Assembly: GCA_035517615.1 (NCBI GenBank)
Contig: DATIYM010000035.1
Span: forward strand, 1-64,000
Reading direction: 5' to 3'
Origin: AG25 sp035517615
Lineage (GTDB): Bacteria > Gemmatimonadota > Gemmatimonadetes > Gemmatimonadales > GWC2-71-9
Length of the DNA stretch: 64,000 nt
The position numbers and the translations under genes are program-made. Below are positions 31,876-40,920 of this stretch, one piece after another (position 1 is the first letter of the stretch; each line of letters starts with the position of its first letter). Below the pieces are notes generated by a model, which saw only the letters and a list, made by a program, of their open reading frames with translations, did no database searches and had not been told where the DNA came from.

Positions 31876-31968
31876 GCCTGCGGGACTGGTGTAGCGTCCC
31901 GTTCCATCGTACAATCCCCAAGCCTCGTAACACCTTGTGCTGCACAATCCTGACAGCGGGGGAGTGCT

Positions 31969-33654
31969 CTGGATCAGGCCGTTCTCGCAGCCAAGACGAC
32001 CATCGGCCGGGACCGTACCGCGTGGGTCCGCAAATCCCTGGGGTTCGGGGGTTCCGTCGCCCTGCTCGGTTTCAGTTATTACCTGAGCGCTCGGCTTGGA
32101 TTCGCCTTCCGGTTTCAGAATTCGCCCGTCGTTGTCTTTTGGCCCCCGAATGCGCTCCTCATCGCGGCGCTGCTGTGCGCTCCGCGGTCCCGATGGCCCG
32201 CCTTCGTTACCGTGGCGGCGGTGGCGCACGCGGCGGTCGCCATCGGTGCTGACCTCCCCGCCTGGCGGTGGTCGTGGCAGATCGCCCACAACTCGCTGCT
32301 CGCCGTTGCAACCACGGTGGCGCTACACCGGGCGGCCGGCCGCCCGCTGCATTTCGGTTCGAAGCAGCAGGTTGTTGTGTTCACCTTGATCTCGTTTGCG
32401 CTGCCGGGGGTCGCGGGCCTGGGCCTGCCGTCGGTGGTCCGCAGCGCGCTCGGAATCGAGACGGCGGCAACGCCGTTGCTGACCTGGCTCCGCGGCTCGC
32501 TCGCCTCCGCTACGGCGATCCTGATCATCGTCCCGGCGATAGTGCTGTGGACCCAGCATGGGTGGCGCACCCTCCAGACCCCGTCGTGGCCGCGGCGAAT
32601 CGAAGCCGGGATGGCCATGCTGGCGCTGGTGGCCGTGGGCTCGCTGACGGTGGGCGCCGGCCCGCAGGCAGCGGACTCGCCCGACATGCTCCTCCTCATG
32701 CTCGTACCGCTCCTGTATGCCGCCGTCCGATTCGGGCCCATGGGAGCGGCGACCGCGCTGTTCACCGTCGCCGCGCTCTCCATGTGGGGGACGGTTCAGC
32801 AGCTCGGGCCGTTCGTGGGGGCGCTCGACGCCTCTCAGGTCCTTTCGTTGCAGACCTTCTGGGTGGTGCTGTGCGTCCCCGTCATGCTGCTCTCGGCGTC
32901 GATCGCCGAACGCGCGCAGATCGAGAGCGCCCTCCAGGAACAGCGGAGCCAACTCGCCCACCTGACCCGCGTGGCGACGGCGGGTGAGCTGTCCGGCCTG
33001 CTCGCGCACGAGCTGCACCAGCCGCTGACGGCGATTCTCGCGAACGCGGAGAGCGCCCTGCTCATGCTCGGACATGGATCGACGAATTCGGCCGAGCTCG
33101 GCGAGATCCTGCGGGAGATCGCCCAGCTCGATCAGCAAGCCGGCGGCGTCATCACCCGCTGGCGCGCGTTCCTGAAGCAGGAGCAACCGCACTTCGATCG
33201 CCTCGAGCTCGAGGCGCTGCTCCGCGACGCCGCCGCGCTCGGCCGGAGTGCGATCGTCAATTCGCGAACGGAGTTGTTCGCGCACGCGGATCCGGTACTC
33301 CCGTCGGTGCGCGGGGATCGGGTTCAGGTCCTCCAGGTACTCGTCAATCTGCTGGTCAATGCCTGCGAAGCGATGAGCGAGACGCCCGCGCCCCAGCGCC
33401 GGCTGTGGCTGCGCGCCCTGCGGGTGAGCGAGACGGAAGTCGAGTTCCAGGTTACCGATAGCGGATCCGGAATCGCTCCGGGATACGAGCGACGCGTCTT
33501 CGAGCCGTTCTACAGCACGAAACCGCAGGGACTCGGACTGGGGCTTTCCATCAGCCGGTCGATTGCCGCGGCACACGGTGGCCGTCTCTGGGCCGAAACC
33601 AACGACGGCGGCGGCGCCACCTTTCATCTGGTCCTCCCCGTCGCTTCACAGTAG
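31969..33654 (+). CDS. MASE1-type membrane histidine kinase
   Basis: 561 residues if read from the CTG at 31969, which lies 4 bases after GGGGGAG; the first standard start (GTG 32212) would cut off the first two TM segments (VALLGFSYYLSARLGFAF, VVVFWPPNALLIAALLC), clearly part of a MASE1 sensor. About eight TM helices are followed by a DHp domain (His in GLLAHELHQPLTAILANAES) and ATPase domain: N-box VLVNLLVNACEAM, G1 VTDSGSGIAPG, G2 GLGLGLSISRSIAAAHGG. HELxQPLTAI is typical of FixL-like kinases, matching the FixJ-type regulator just upstream. Confidence 0.85.
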   Translation: MDQAVLAAKTTIGRDRTAWVRKSLGFGGSVALLGFSYYLSARLGFAFRFQNSPVVVFWPPNALLIAALLCAPRSRWPAFVTVAAVAHAAVAIGADLPAWRWSWQIAHNSLLAVATTVALHRAAGRPLHFGSKQQVVVFTLISFALPGVAGLGLPSVVRSALGIETAATPLLTWLRGSLASATAILIIVPAIVLWTQHGWRTLQTPSWPRRIEAGMAMLALVAVGSLTVGAGPQAADSPDMLLLMLVPLLYAAVRFGPMGAATALFTVAALSMWGTVQQLGPFVGALDASQVLSLQTFWVVLCVPVMLLSASIAERAQIESALQEQRSQLAHLTRVATAGELSGLLAHELHQPLTAILANAESALLMLGHGSTNSAELGEILREIAQLDQQAGGVITRWRAFLKQEQPHFDRLELEALLRDAAALGRSAIVNSRTELFAHADPVLPSVRGDRVQVLQVLVNLLVNACEAMSETPAPQRRLWLRALRVSETEVEFQVTDSGSGIAPGYERRVFEPFYSTKPQGLGLGLSISRSIAAAHGGRLWAETNDGGGATFHLVLPVASQ

Positions 33655-33768
33655 AGCTGACACGACGGCTACGCTCCGCTCGTTCACCAAGGTGCAATGG
33701 CCGAACAGCGCTCAGAACCCCACGCTTTACTCCGTAGCATCACCACTACCCACTCGAGGAGCCGTGAC

Positions 33769-33852
33769 ATGAAAAAGGCGACTGCGAAGCGCGCCAAGAG
33801 CGCCAAGAAGACGGCCGCGCCGAAGCGCAAACGGAAACGGCGTCGGCGCTAG
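33769..33852 (+). CDS. 27-residue Lys/Arg-rich peptide
   Basis: ATG at 33769 with GAGGAG about 8 bases upstream, stop TAG at 33850. The sequence is almost only Lys, Arg and Ala (KKATAKRAKSAKKTAAPKRK, then KRRRR). It resembles the basic tails of histone H1-like or HU-fused bacterial proteins, but stands alone. A nucleic-acid-binding role is inferred from charge only. Too short for routine gene callers. Confidence 0.5.
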   Translation: MKKATAKRAKSAKKTAAPKRKRKRRRR

Positions 33853-33952
33853 GATGTGACACGAGTCAACTCACGTGGCTCCGGGACTCCCCGGGGCCAC
33901 GGGGCGCTTCCCGTATTGCTTCCGCACCGCTGCGCCGCCGCGTTGAGATCCC

Positions 33953-34720
33953 ATGAACTTCATTAATAGCCTGCCGATGTGGATGATCCTCGTCCCCATC
34001 CTCGTGATGGCCCTCATCGCGAGCGTGGCCGGTTACCGCTATGGCCGCCGGCACATCGAGGCAGGCACGCACAGCAACATCTCCGGGCTGCGCGCCAGTA
34101 CCATCGGTATCGTTGCCCTGCTCTTGGCGTTCTCCTTTTCGATGACCTCGAGCCGTTTCGGCGACCGCTCCCGCACCGTGCTCGAGGAGGCAAACTCGAT
34201 CGGAACGTGCTACCTGCGCGCGGGGCTGCTCGACAACCCGGCGCGTGACCGCATCCGGAACGCGCTCAGGACCTATACGGACTCCCGGCTCGAGAATTAC
34301 CAGAAGGGCGTCGACTCGAAGGAATACCTTCGCACCACTCTGGCCATGCATGCCGCTCTCGACGAGCTGTGGTCAGGGGTGGAGCAGGCGGTGCACCAGG
34401 ACCAGGAGCGCGCCCGCGTCAGCGTCATCGTGCCGGCCGCGAACGACGTGATCGATCTGTCGGGCAAACACAGCTGGTCCGATCACAATCAGATGCCGGC
34501 GCCAGTGGTATTCCTGCTCGCGGCGACGATCATCATTGCCAGCGTCCTGATCGGCCAGTCGCTGGCCGAATCGGGGCAGCGCCACATCGGGCTTTGGCTT
34601 GCGCTGAACATCCTGTTGGTGCTCGTGATTTTTGTGATCCTGGACTTCGACCGGCCGTTGCGGGGGCTCATCCGCATGAATCAGGCGCCGCTGGTCGACG
34701 TGCGGGAGAGCATGCAGTAA
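33953..34720 (+). CDS. DUF4239-like membrane protein
   Basis: 255 residues: TM1 at the N-terminus (MWMILVPILVMALIASVAGY), TM2 (ASTIGIVALLLAFSFSMTSS), a long middle region (RFGDRSRTVLEEANSIGTCY, RNALRTYTDSRLENYQKG) and two C-terminal TM segments (VVFLLAATIIIASVLIG, IGLWLALNILLVLVIFVILD) ending in DFDRPLRGLIRMNQAPL. The NSIGT and DFDRP motifs fit the DUF4239/bestrophin-like family. Function unknown; channel activity is possible. Confidence 0.7.
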   Translation: MNFINSLPMWMILVPILVMALIASVAGYRYGRRHIEAGTHSNISGLRASTIGIVALLLAFSFSMTSSRFGDRSRTVLEEANSIGTCYLRAGLLDNPARDRIRNALRTYTDSRLENYQKGVDSKEYLRTTLAMHAALDELWSGVEQAVHQDQERARVSVIVPAANDVIDLSGKHSWSDHNQMPAPVVFLLAATIIIASVLIGQSLAESGQRHIGLWLALNILLVLVIFVILDFDRPLRGLIRMNQAPLVDVRESMQ

Positions 34721-34724
34721 ATGC

Positions 34725-35576
34725 CTACGAGGCTACGGCGGCCCGCGCGGCCTCCCACGCCCTGAGACAGTGGGCCGCCAATCGCGAATCCCCGAGCTCC
34801 TCGGCCAGGCGCGCCAGATCGTCCCGCGGGCCGCGCCAGCGCAGCTGGTCGACATCGTGAAACACCCTGGCGTCGGTGCGGAGCGTGGCGAGCCGCTTGA
34901 ACAAAAGCGCCAGCTCGCGCTGCTCACCCGTTTCGAGAACCGCTTCCGGGAATCGTTCGAGCGGACCGTACTGATTCAATAGTCGCGCCGCCGTTACGGC
35001 GCCGATACCGGGCATGCCGGGAAAGCCGTCGGCCGAGTCGCCGACCAGCGCCAGATAGTCGGGAATGAGCGCCGGTACCACGCCGAACTTTTCCTTCACT
35101 CCCTCCGCATCCCGGATCTTCTGCGTGCGCCGGTCCACCTGCACCACGCGATCGTCCACGACGCACTGCGCCAGATCCTTATCGGGCGTCCAGATACAGA
35201 CCTTCTCGACCTGGTCGTCGCGTGCCGCGAGCATGGCGGCCGAGGCGAGCGCATCGTCCGCCTCGAGCTCGATCATGGGCCAGACCGTCACGCCCATGAC
35301 CTCGAGCGCGTGCTCGAGCGGCTGGAACTGCGCGAGCAGCGCGGCGTCGATGCCGGCGGACGTCTTATAGCCGGGCCAGAGATCATTGCGGAAGGACTCG
35401 ATCACATGATCGGTCGCGACCCCCACATGCGTGGCGCCGGACTCGATCATCTGGAGTACGGTGTGCAACACACGCGCGGCGGCGCCGAACGGTTGGTCGT
35501 CGCCCGAGCTGAACCGGCGCAGCCCGTAGAAGTGGCGGAACAGCTCGTAGGTGCCGTCGATGAGATGGACGATCAT
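34725..35576 (-). CDS. FEN1-like 5'-3' exonuclease
   Basis: 283 residues with the PIN-like/5'-nuclease pattern: LIDGTYELFRHFYG with the first metal Asp, PGYKTSAG arch basic residue, IELEADDALASAA, WTPDKDLAQCV and DYLALVGDSADGFPGMPGIG, followed by the helix-hairpin-helix of a structure-specific nuclease (AVTAARLLNQYG). It corresponds to the N-terminal exonuclease domain of PolA found as a separate protein. Role in Okazaki fragment or flap processing is inferred. Convergent with the DUF4239 gene. Confidence 0.88.
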   Translation of the reverse strand: MIVHLIDGTYELFRHFYGLRRFSSGDDQPFGAAARVLHTVLQMIESGATHVGVATDHVIESFRNDLWPGYKTSAGIDAALLAQFQPLEHALEVMGVTVWPMIELEADDALASAAMLAARDDQVEKVCIWTPDKDLAQCVVDDRVVQVDRRTQKIRDAEGVKEKFGVVPALIPDYLALVGDSADGFPGMPGIGAVTAARLLNQYGPLERFPEAVLETGEQRELALLFKRLATLRTDARVFHDVDQLRWRGPRDDLARLAEELGDSRLAAHCLRAWEAARAAVAS

Positions 35577-35624
35577 TGGAACACGAGAGGCGTCAAGAGA
35601 GAGACATCGAGACGCATGCTGCCT

Positions 35625-36074
35625 CTAGCACGGTGTATCCGGCTGCACCCGACAGCAGGCTACTGGCAAATCATCCGCCACATCCCCGGTCGTATTCCCC
35701 GAGGAGCACGTCTGCGCACTACTCGAAACGTATGCGCGGTTACCGAGATAGATGATCGCCGCGAGCGTAACGCCGGTGGCGCCTCCCACCAGCACCGCCG
35801 TGCGGGCCGAGTCACGTTCGCGGACCTGCAGCGCGACCGTCTGCGAGAGCGGCATTTCCCGGTATTTGCCGTCAACAAACCCGATCAGCGTGTCGCCGCG
35901 GACTTCCGGAGCGGCAACCTGGATGACCGTGTGATCGGATTGGGTCACCCAGATCCGGTCCAGCGAGCGCGCCGACCCGATGTCCGCGGGCGTGACCGTC
36001 CGCATGGAGTGACAGGCGCTCGTGAGTACCGCTCCCGCCAGCGCCACGACACCGAGGCGAAACGAATGCGTCAT
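35625..36074 (-). CDS. Small lipoprotein paralogue 1 (WVT/GDTL family)
   Basis: 149 residues from the ATG at 36074. Signal peptide ends in a lipobox (VLTSAC). After CHSMRTVTPADIG come the family core LDRIWVTQSDHTVIQVAAPE, RGDTLIGFVDGKYREMPLSQ, then a second membrane segment (VLVGGATGVTLAAIIYLG) and a Cys-rich tail ending in PDTPC. It is the first of eight paralogues in the window (others at 47235, 47854, 50257, 54613, 58095, 62525, 62947). Closest to 50257 and 62947, which share the CHxMRPV start. Function unknown. Confidence 0.75.
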   Translation of the reverse strand: MTHSFRLGVVALAGAVLTSACHSMRTVTPADIGSARSLDRIWVTQSDHTVIQVAAPEVRGDTLIGFVDGKYREMPLSQTVALQVRERDSARTAVLVGGATGVTLAAIIYLGNRAYVSSSAQTCSSGNTTGDVADDLPVACCRVQPDTPC

Positions 36075-36139
36075 GCGTAGAATTTTAACACCGGATTCAA
36101 TCCGGCGTCGCGCATCAGAACACGGCAAGGCACGAACAT

Positions 36140-36317
36140 GTGTGGCGGCTCAAGGGCGGCACCCACAGCCGGTTCAACATCGACGGCTATTACTTCTCCG
36201 TGGCGGCAGCCGATGTGGCGTTCGCCAACAACTGGCTGTGGAGCTCGGACGATATCGTGTTGTACGACGACCCCGACCACGACGTCGAGAACACGCGCAC
36301 CAGTTATGTTGCCGGCA
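36140..36317 (+). other. Possible gene fragment upstream of sugar-dehydrogenase-like gene
   Basis: The frame from a GTG at 36140 reads plausible protein (WRLKGGTHSRFNIDGYYFSV, then WLWSSDDIVLYDDPDHDVEN) for about 55 residues before continuing as a shadow of the next gene. No signal peptide or known domain; it may be the remnant of a small secreted protein whose ends are lost. Confidence 0.3.
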
Positions 36318-37490
36318 ATGGTGCGCATTGTCCGGTTGGGAAACCACGCCTGGATGGCCGCAGTCCCCTGCCTGCTCACCGGGTGCAGCGACAGCTCGAC
36401 CCTCGCGGCGAGCAGGATCCTGCACCCGGGACTCACCACCGTGGTCTCCGGGCTCAGCTCGGCCCTCTATGTCACGGCTCCCCCTGGCGACACGAACCGG
36501 ATCTTCGTCGTGCAGCAAAGCGGTGTCATCCGCGTGCTGCGCCGGGACACCCTGCTCGCCCCGCCGTTTCTTACCGTCTCGAGCGTAATCGCCTATGGGG
36601 GCGAGCAGGGCCTGCTCAGCCTCGCGTTCCACCCGCGGTATGCGACGAACGGCTTCCTCTATGTCGGCTATACCGCAAAGAACGGAGACGTCACTGTGGC
36701 CCGCTATCACGTCTCCACCGACCCGAACGTCGCCGACCCAGCGTCCGGCACCATCCTGCTCACGGTGCCACACTCGACGTACGGCAATCACAACGGCGGC
36801 CTCGTGCTGTTCGGACCCGATGGTTACCTCTACGTCGGGATTGGCGATGGCGGGAGTGAAGGAGATCCGTCCGGGAACGGCCAGGACAGCACGAAGCTCC
36901 TGGCCAAGATTCTCCGCATCGACGTCGATGGCGGCACGCCGTACGCCATACCCCCCACCAATCCGTTCGTGGGCCGGCCTCCCGCCGCACCGGAAATCTG
37001 GGCGTACGGTGTGCGCAACCCGTGGCGGTTCTCGTTCGATCGGGCCACCGGCGATCTCTACATCGGGGACGTAGGACAGGATCTCTGGGAAGAGATCGAT
37101 TTCGCGCCCAGCGGCGATCGCGGCGGGCACGACTACGGCTGGAACGTCATGGAAGGGATGCACTGCTACCAGCCGTCCAGCGGGTGCGTGACCACGGGAC
37201 TCAACCTCCCCGTGTACGAGTATGGCCACGGGCCCGGCTGCTCGATCGCCGGCGGCTACGTCTACCGCGGGACCGCGCTTCCGGCGTTCGCGGGTCGCTA
37301 CTTTTTCGGCGACTACTGCGCCGGGTGGGTGCACAGCTTCGTGATGCAGAACGGGAGCGTGACCGACGTGGTCGATCACTCCGCTGAGTTCGGACTGATC
37401 CCGGGGCTCACATCATTCGGAGAGGACGCTCGAGGCGAATTGTACATCACGAGCTCGAACGGAGACGTGTACCGGATCGCGCCTCAATAG
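36318..37490 (+). CDS. PQQ-dependent sugar-dehydrogenase-like lipoprotein
   Basis: 390 residues from the ATG at 36318; hydrophobic start (GNHAWMAAVPCLLTGC) with lipobox Cys. The six-bladed propeller of the glucose/sorbosone dehydrogenase (GSDH) family is visible: GLSSALYVTAPPGDTNRIFV, GLLSLAFHPRYATNGFLYVG, HNGGLVLFGPDGYLYVGIGD, LLAKILRIDVDGGTPYAIPP, WAYGVRNPWRFSFDRATGDL, GDVGQDLWEEIDF and GGHDYGWNVMEG. Probably periplasmic, oxidising a sugar or aldehyde with PQQ; no PQQ biosynthesis genes are in the window, and the substrate is unknown. Confidence 0.88.
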   Translation: MVRIVRLGNHAWMAAVPCLLTGCSDSSTLAASRILHPGLTTVVSGLSSALYVTAPPGDTNRIFVVQQSGVIRVLRRDTLLAPPFLTVSSVIAYGGEQGLLSLAFHPRYATNGFLYVGYTAKNGDVTVARYHVSTDPNVADPASGTILLTVPHSTYGNHNGGLVLFGPDGYLYVGIGDGGSEGDPSGNGQDSTKLLAKILRIDVDGGTPYAIPPTNPFVGRPPAAPEIWAYGVRNPWRFSFDRATGDLYIGDVGQDLWEEIDFAPSGDRGGHDYGWNVMEGMHCYQPSSGCVTTGLNLPVYEYGHGPGCSIAGGYVYRGTALPAFAGRYFFGDYCAGWVHSFVMQNGSVTDVVDHSAEFGLIPGLTSFGEDARGELYITSSNGDVYRIAPQ

Positions 37491-37572
37491 CCGTGGTCTA
37501 GCGATAGCTTTGGTCTCGACAACGAAGGGCCAGTCTCGCAACCCCGAATTCCTGCCTGAAAGGACGGACAGT

Positions 37573-37761
37573 GTGGCCGACCTCAATCTGACGCCGGACG
37601 AAGCCACCATCATCGCGAATGCGCTCCAGAGCTACGTATCGGATCTGCGGATGGAAATCGCCGACACCGATGCGCAGCCGGTGCGCGAGCGGCTGAAAAA
37701 AGAGGAAGCGGTGCTCAAGGCGGTGATCCAGCGCTTGGCCGGACCCTCCGTCCAGCGCTGA
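37573..37761 (+). CDS. Small helical protein
   Basis: 62 residues from the GTG at 37573, preceded by GAAAGGAC; the ORF is open back to 37510. The sequence (LTPDEATIIANALQSYVSDL, IADTDAQPVRERLKKEEAVL) predicts two amphipathic helices. No signal peptide, no known family. Ends before a hairpin terminator shared with the convergent DUF1111 gene. Confidence 0.6.
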   Translation: MADLNLTPDEATIIANALQSYVSDLRMEIADTDAQPVRERLKKEEAVLKAVIQRLAGPSVQR

Positions 37762-37778
37762 CGCGCGCGGTTTGAGGA

Positions 37779-37807
37779 GCGCCCCCCTGATCACCCAAGG
37801 AGGGCGC
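37779..37807. terminator. Hairpin between convergent genes
   Basis: A ten-base stem (37779-37788 with 37798-37807, one mismatch) of mostly G/C, between a plus-strand small gene and the minus-strand DUF1111 gene. No T run, so the termination role is moderate evidence only. Confidence 0.5.
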
Positions 37808-37822
37808 CCCGCTCTACCAGGC

Positions 37823-39094
37823 TTACAGCGACTTCAAGAACGCGAGCAGCGCCGCTTGCTCGCCGGGCCTGAGCGCGGCATACCGATCGCGGGCCCTTTG
37901 CCCCTGACCAGCGTGCGCCAGAATCGCCGCAGCCGGCGTGGACGCGCGCCCGTCATGCAGAAACACCGGTCGTGAGCTGAGGCCCCACAATGGGGCCGTC
38001 CGCATCAGGCGACCGGTCGCGTTGCCCTGCGTGATGCCGTCGCCGAGACTGCCCATGTCGTGCAGCAGGAAATCGGAAAACGGCTGGAATGCCTTGTGCG
38101 ACAGCGCCGCGATGGGGCTGTCGCCCGTGGTGAGAATCGGTGTGTGACAGTTGGCGCAGCCGATCCCAACGAACACGGCGCCGCCCGCAATGGTCGTGCG
38201 CGTGATCGCACCGCGCCGCGGTGGTCCGAGCATCGACATGAAGTCCGTGAACGCCGTGACTCCATCGCCAGTGTCGTTCACGGCGGGTGCAGGGTTAAAC
38301 GCAAGCGACGCGCAGTTTCCCTGGGGACAGTTCTCCGTCGGGAACTCCGGGTTCGTGATGCCCATCTCGTTCAGGTAGGCGTCCCCCGCAAACTGATGCA
38401 ACGTCGGGTTCTGCGCTTTCCACCCGAACCGGCCCACGCGCGTCGCCCCGGTCTTGATTTCGGTGGTCATGCTGGGGGTTCCCTGCGTGGAAGGCGCGCT
38501 GCGTGCTTCGCGACGGGCGAGTTGGAGCAGCTCGTCGTCGGGAACCGCATCGACCAGCCCGAGCCCGAACAACGGGGTCGTGATGCGCAGCGCGACCACG
38601 TTCGCGGACGGCGGCACCATTTCGGGAACAAAGGTGAAGTCCCCGGCGGACGTATGCACCAAGCCGATCGCGTGATCCTGCATCAGTGAGCCGCCGAGGT
38701 TGGCCAGCGGATCGAACAGCCCGCTCGACACCCGACCGAACCGGGTCTCGGCGCGGCCAGCCGTGCCACCCAAGGGCGCGGTATGACAAGTGGAGCACGA
38801 TGCCTCGTTGAAGACGGGGCCGAGTCCATCATCGACCCCCTCCGCGTCTGAGAATTCCGTCACGCCGGCTGCGAATCGCGCCCGTTCAGCCGCCGTCAGG
38901 CCGGACAATGGGCTACCGAGGGCTGCCGCGGCGGTGGCCAGCGCCATGTTCGTCGTCAAGTCTGCTGGCATGATTTCATCGGACGAGGACGACGCGGGAG
39001 GCGAGGTGTTGAGGTTGGAGCTGCTGGTTTCGCATCCGGCAACGAGAAAACAGAAACTGAAAACCGATGCAGCGAGACGCTGTCCTGGTGACAT
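37823..39094 (-). CDS. DUF1111 di-haem oxidoreductase, lipoprotein
   Basis: 423 residues with a lipobox (FLVAGC, Cys21). Two CxxCH haem sites: CSTCH (about residue 98) with ASCSTCHTAPLGG and CANCH with GIGCANCHTPILTTGDSPIA. The sequence pattern (GPVFNEASCSTCHTAPLGG, FGRVSSGLFDPLA, GLGLVDAVPDDELL, GRFGWKAQNPTLHQF, PLWGLSSRPVFLHDGRASTP) fits the DUF1111/di-haem thiol oxidoreductase (peroxidase-like) family. Periplasmic redox role, often near imelysin iron-uptake genes, but none is seen here. Confidence 0.9.
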   Translation of the reverse strand: MSPGQRLAASVFSFCFLVAGCETSSSNLNTSPPASSSSDEIMPADLTTNMALATAAAALGSPLSGLTAAERARFAAGVTEFSDAEGVDDGLGPVFNEASCSTCHTAPLGGTAGRAETRFGRVSSGLFDPLANLGGSLMQDHAIGLVHTSAGDFTFVPEMVPPSANVVALRITTPLFGLGLVDAVPDDELLQLARREARSAPSTQGTPSMTTEIKTGATRVGRFGWKAQNPTLHQFAGDAYLNEMGITNPEFPTENCPQGNCASLAFNPAPAVNDTGDGVTAFTDFMSMLGPPRRGAITRTTIAGGAVFVGIGCANCHTPILTTGDSPIAALSHKAFQPFSDFLLHDMGSLGDGITQGNATGRLMRTAPLWGLSSRPVFLHDGRASTPAAAILAHAGQGQRARDRYAALRPGEQAALLAFLKSL

Positions 39095-39460
39095 GGTCCC
39101 TCCTCAGGGTGAGACATGAGGTTCGGCGGCTCGACTGGCGTGACACGCAAGACTGGCGTGCGGTAGCCTCGGGGCTTTGCGTCGCCGGCTTTCGCCGGGT
39201 TTGCCTTTGTCGCGCTCGCGCAGAGGAGTGCGGAGGGCGATCCTGCCGAACTAGGGATTACGGCAGAGCTGCGGTACAACGACGCAAAGATTCACTCGGG
39301 TGCTGATTTGTTCTGTGACGTCGCTCAAGTAAGCGTGGGCGGCGAATTGGGTCGGATGCTTGCCAATTGTTTGGGTCAGATGTCCGGAACCTGCGGCGTC
39401 TGACGCGCGACATTCAACGTCTGACGACTAGTAATTGTTCGGACGAGGTACTAGGGAAAA
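39095..39460. other. Intergenic stretch without recognised gene
   Basis: Between the DUF1111 gene and the beta-propeller terminator. One plus-strand frame (FASPAFAGFAFVALAQRSAE onward, about 39170-39370) reads like a signal peptide plus a short protein, but has no usable start codon, so it is not called as a gene. Confidence 0.4.
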
Positions 39461-39490
39461 AATGGGGGCACGGTATGCCGCGCCCCCATT
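39461..39490 (-). terminator. Intrinsic terminator of the beta-propeller lipoprotein gene
   Basis: On the minus strand a ten-base stem of AATGGGGGC(G) type with a loop of about ten bases is followed by a TTTTTT run, 18 bases after the stop of the gene at 39508. Good intrinsic terminator. Confidence 0.85.
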
Positions 39491-39507
39491 GCTTCGTAAC
39501 GCGCCTT

Positions 39508-40920
39508 CTAGTGTTTGTGGCCGGGCACAACGGTGCGCGCAAAGACCACGACGCAGCCCTGGCCTTTGACGACACAGCGGTTGGTCGCGTCAGTCGCCGC
39601 GGCAAACAGCACTCGGGTAAAAATCTCGTTCGTCTCCGCGAACGCGGATGGACTCGCACCCGCAATGTTCGGGACGTTCTGCAGCCATTGACCGGTGAAC
39701 GCGTTCATGATACCCAGGGAGGAGACGGCCGTAACGGCATCGTTGCCGGTCACGAGGAAGGTGCCGTCGCCTCGGTTGATCCAGTCTTCATCCCCCGTGC
39801 CCACCTGGGTGATCACGTTCAAGACGTCCCCGGTTCGCGCATTCAGTCGCATCGGACGACCGCACAGCTGTGCCCACAGATTGTTTCCGATCACCCGAAG
39901 ATTGTTACTGGCGTTGCTCGCGGCCCCCGTGAGCGCGACACAATCGTACGTGCGCTGCGATTCGATCGTCATCGTCCTCGGATTGATGGTCTGGATGAAC
40001 GGGCCTCCCGCAGCGCCGGTGATCGGCAGCAGGAAGCGGTTCAGCACGGGAACCCAGACGTGCCCCTCGGCCGAGCCGGGGCCCAACGACAGCTGGCCCA
40101 GAATCCGGTACGGGTGACGTGCCGAGATGAGCGTGAGATAGCTCGGGATTGCCGCGCCGGCGGCGGTGATCCCGGCGGCCGTGGTGCAATTCGCTCCGGC
40201 TGCGCTGCACTTCACATAGGACAGTGGGTTCGGATTGGAAACCGCGACAATGTGGTGCACCGGATCGTAATCGATTTCGTTCGAGCGCCCGCAAAAGTGC
40301 GTCGTCGCGGTCCCGCCATCACAGTCGGACTTGGCAACGCTGATCGACGTGAGGATCTGCAGGCGTTCCATGTCCACGACCTGCACCGTCGCATTGCCAT
40401 CGGACACGAACAACACCCTTGTGTCGAAGCCACCGTGCTCGTCGTCGTGCCCCCAGCCATGGTCGTCGTCATCATGACCGCGTCCACGAAGGACAGGCGC
40501 CGACACAAAGCTGTTCGGCCCAGCACCGTTGGTCGCGGCCGTACCCCCGCCGGTCCCGACGTTGCCCGCCATCCCGCCAACGCGGCCGATGTATGTGTGC
40601 GTCCGGACATCGACAACGTCCACGCCATTGTTGGACGCGTCGGACACGAAATAGCGGGCGTTCGACTGCTCGACCCAGGTTTTCTGGGAGCTGGTCAGCG
40701 GATTACCGGGAATCTCGATCGCGCACAGGAAGTCATAGGGGCCGCTGGCATCTCCACGGCCATTGAGCGCACAATCGGGGTTGCCGTGATTCACGCTATG
40801 CCCGAACGCGGGCACGGCGATGGGAGCCGTTGCCTGTGGCGTGTTATCGCAAGCGGCTACGAGCGCGGCCGCCAGAATACAGATCGACGAAGCGGACACG
40901 ATTCGCACTGCAGGCTTCAT
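39508..40920 (-). CDS. Beta-propeller-like secreted lipoprotein
   Basis: 470 residues: signal sequence with lipobox (ALVAAC, about residue 24), then repeats of a YVTN/WD-like type (RYFVSDASNNGVDVVDVRTH, RVLFVSDGNATVQVVDMERL, IDYDPVHHIVAVSNPNPLSY, GHVWVPVLNRFLLPITG). A His/Asp-rich loop (GHDDDDHGWGHDDEHGG) could bind metal. Several Cys pairs suggest periplasmic disulfides. Exact family and ligand unknown. Confidence 0.75.
   Translation of the reverse strand: MKPAVRIVSASSICILAAALVAACDNTPQATAPIAVPAFGHSVNHGNPDCALNGRGDASGPYDFLCAIEIPGNPLTSSQKTWVEQSNARYFVSDASNNGVDVVDVRTHTYIGRVGGMAGNVGTGGGTAATNGAGPNSFVSAPVLRGRGHDDDDHGWGHDDEHGGFDTRVLFVSDGNATVQVVDMERLQILTSISVAKSDCDGGTATTHFCGRSNEIDYDPVHHIVAVSNPNPLSYVKCSAAGANCTTAAGITAAGAAIPSYLTLISARHPYRILGQLSLGPGSAEGHVWVPVLNRFLLPITGAAGGPFIQTINPRTMTIESQRTYDCVALTGAASNASNNLRVIGNNLWAQLCGRPMRLNARTGDVLNVITQVGTGDEDWINRGDGTFLVTGNDAVTAVSSLGIMNAFTGQWLQNVPNIAGASPSAFAETNEIFTRVLFAAATDATNRCVVKGQGCVVVFARTVVPGHKH

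Noticed and set aside
36138..36317. Start of the sugar-dehydrogenase-like gene at 36138
   Set aside because: The 60 added residues are Thr/Ser-rich shadow sequence; the ATG at 36318 begins the signal sequence with a lipobox.
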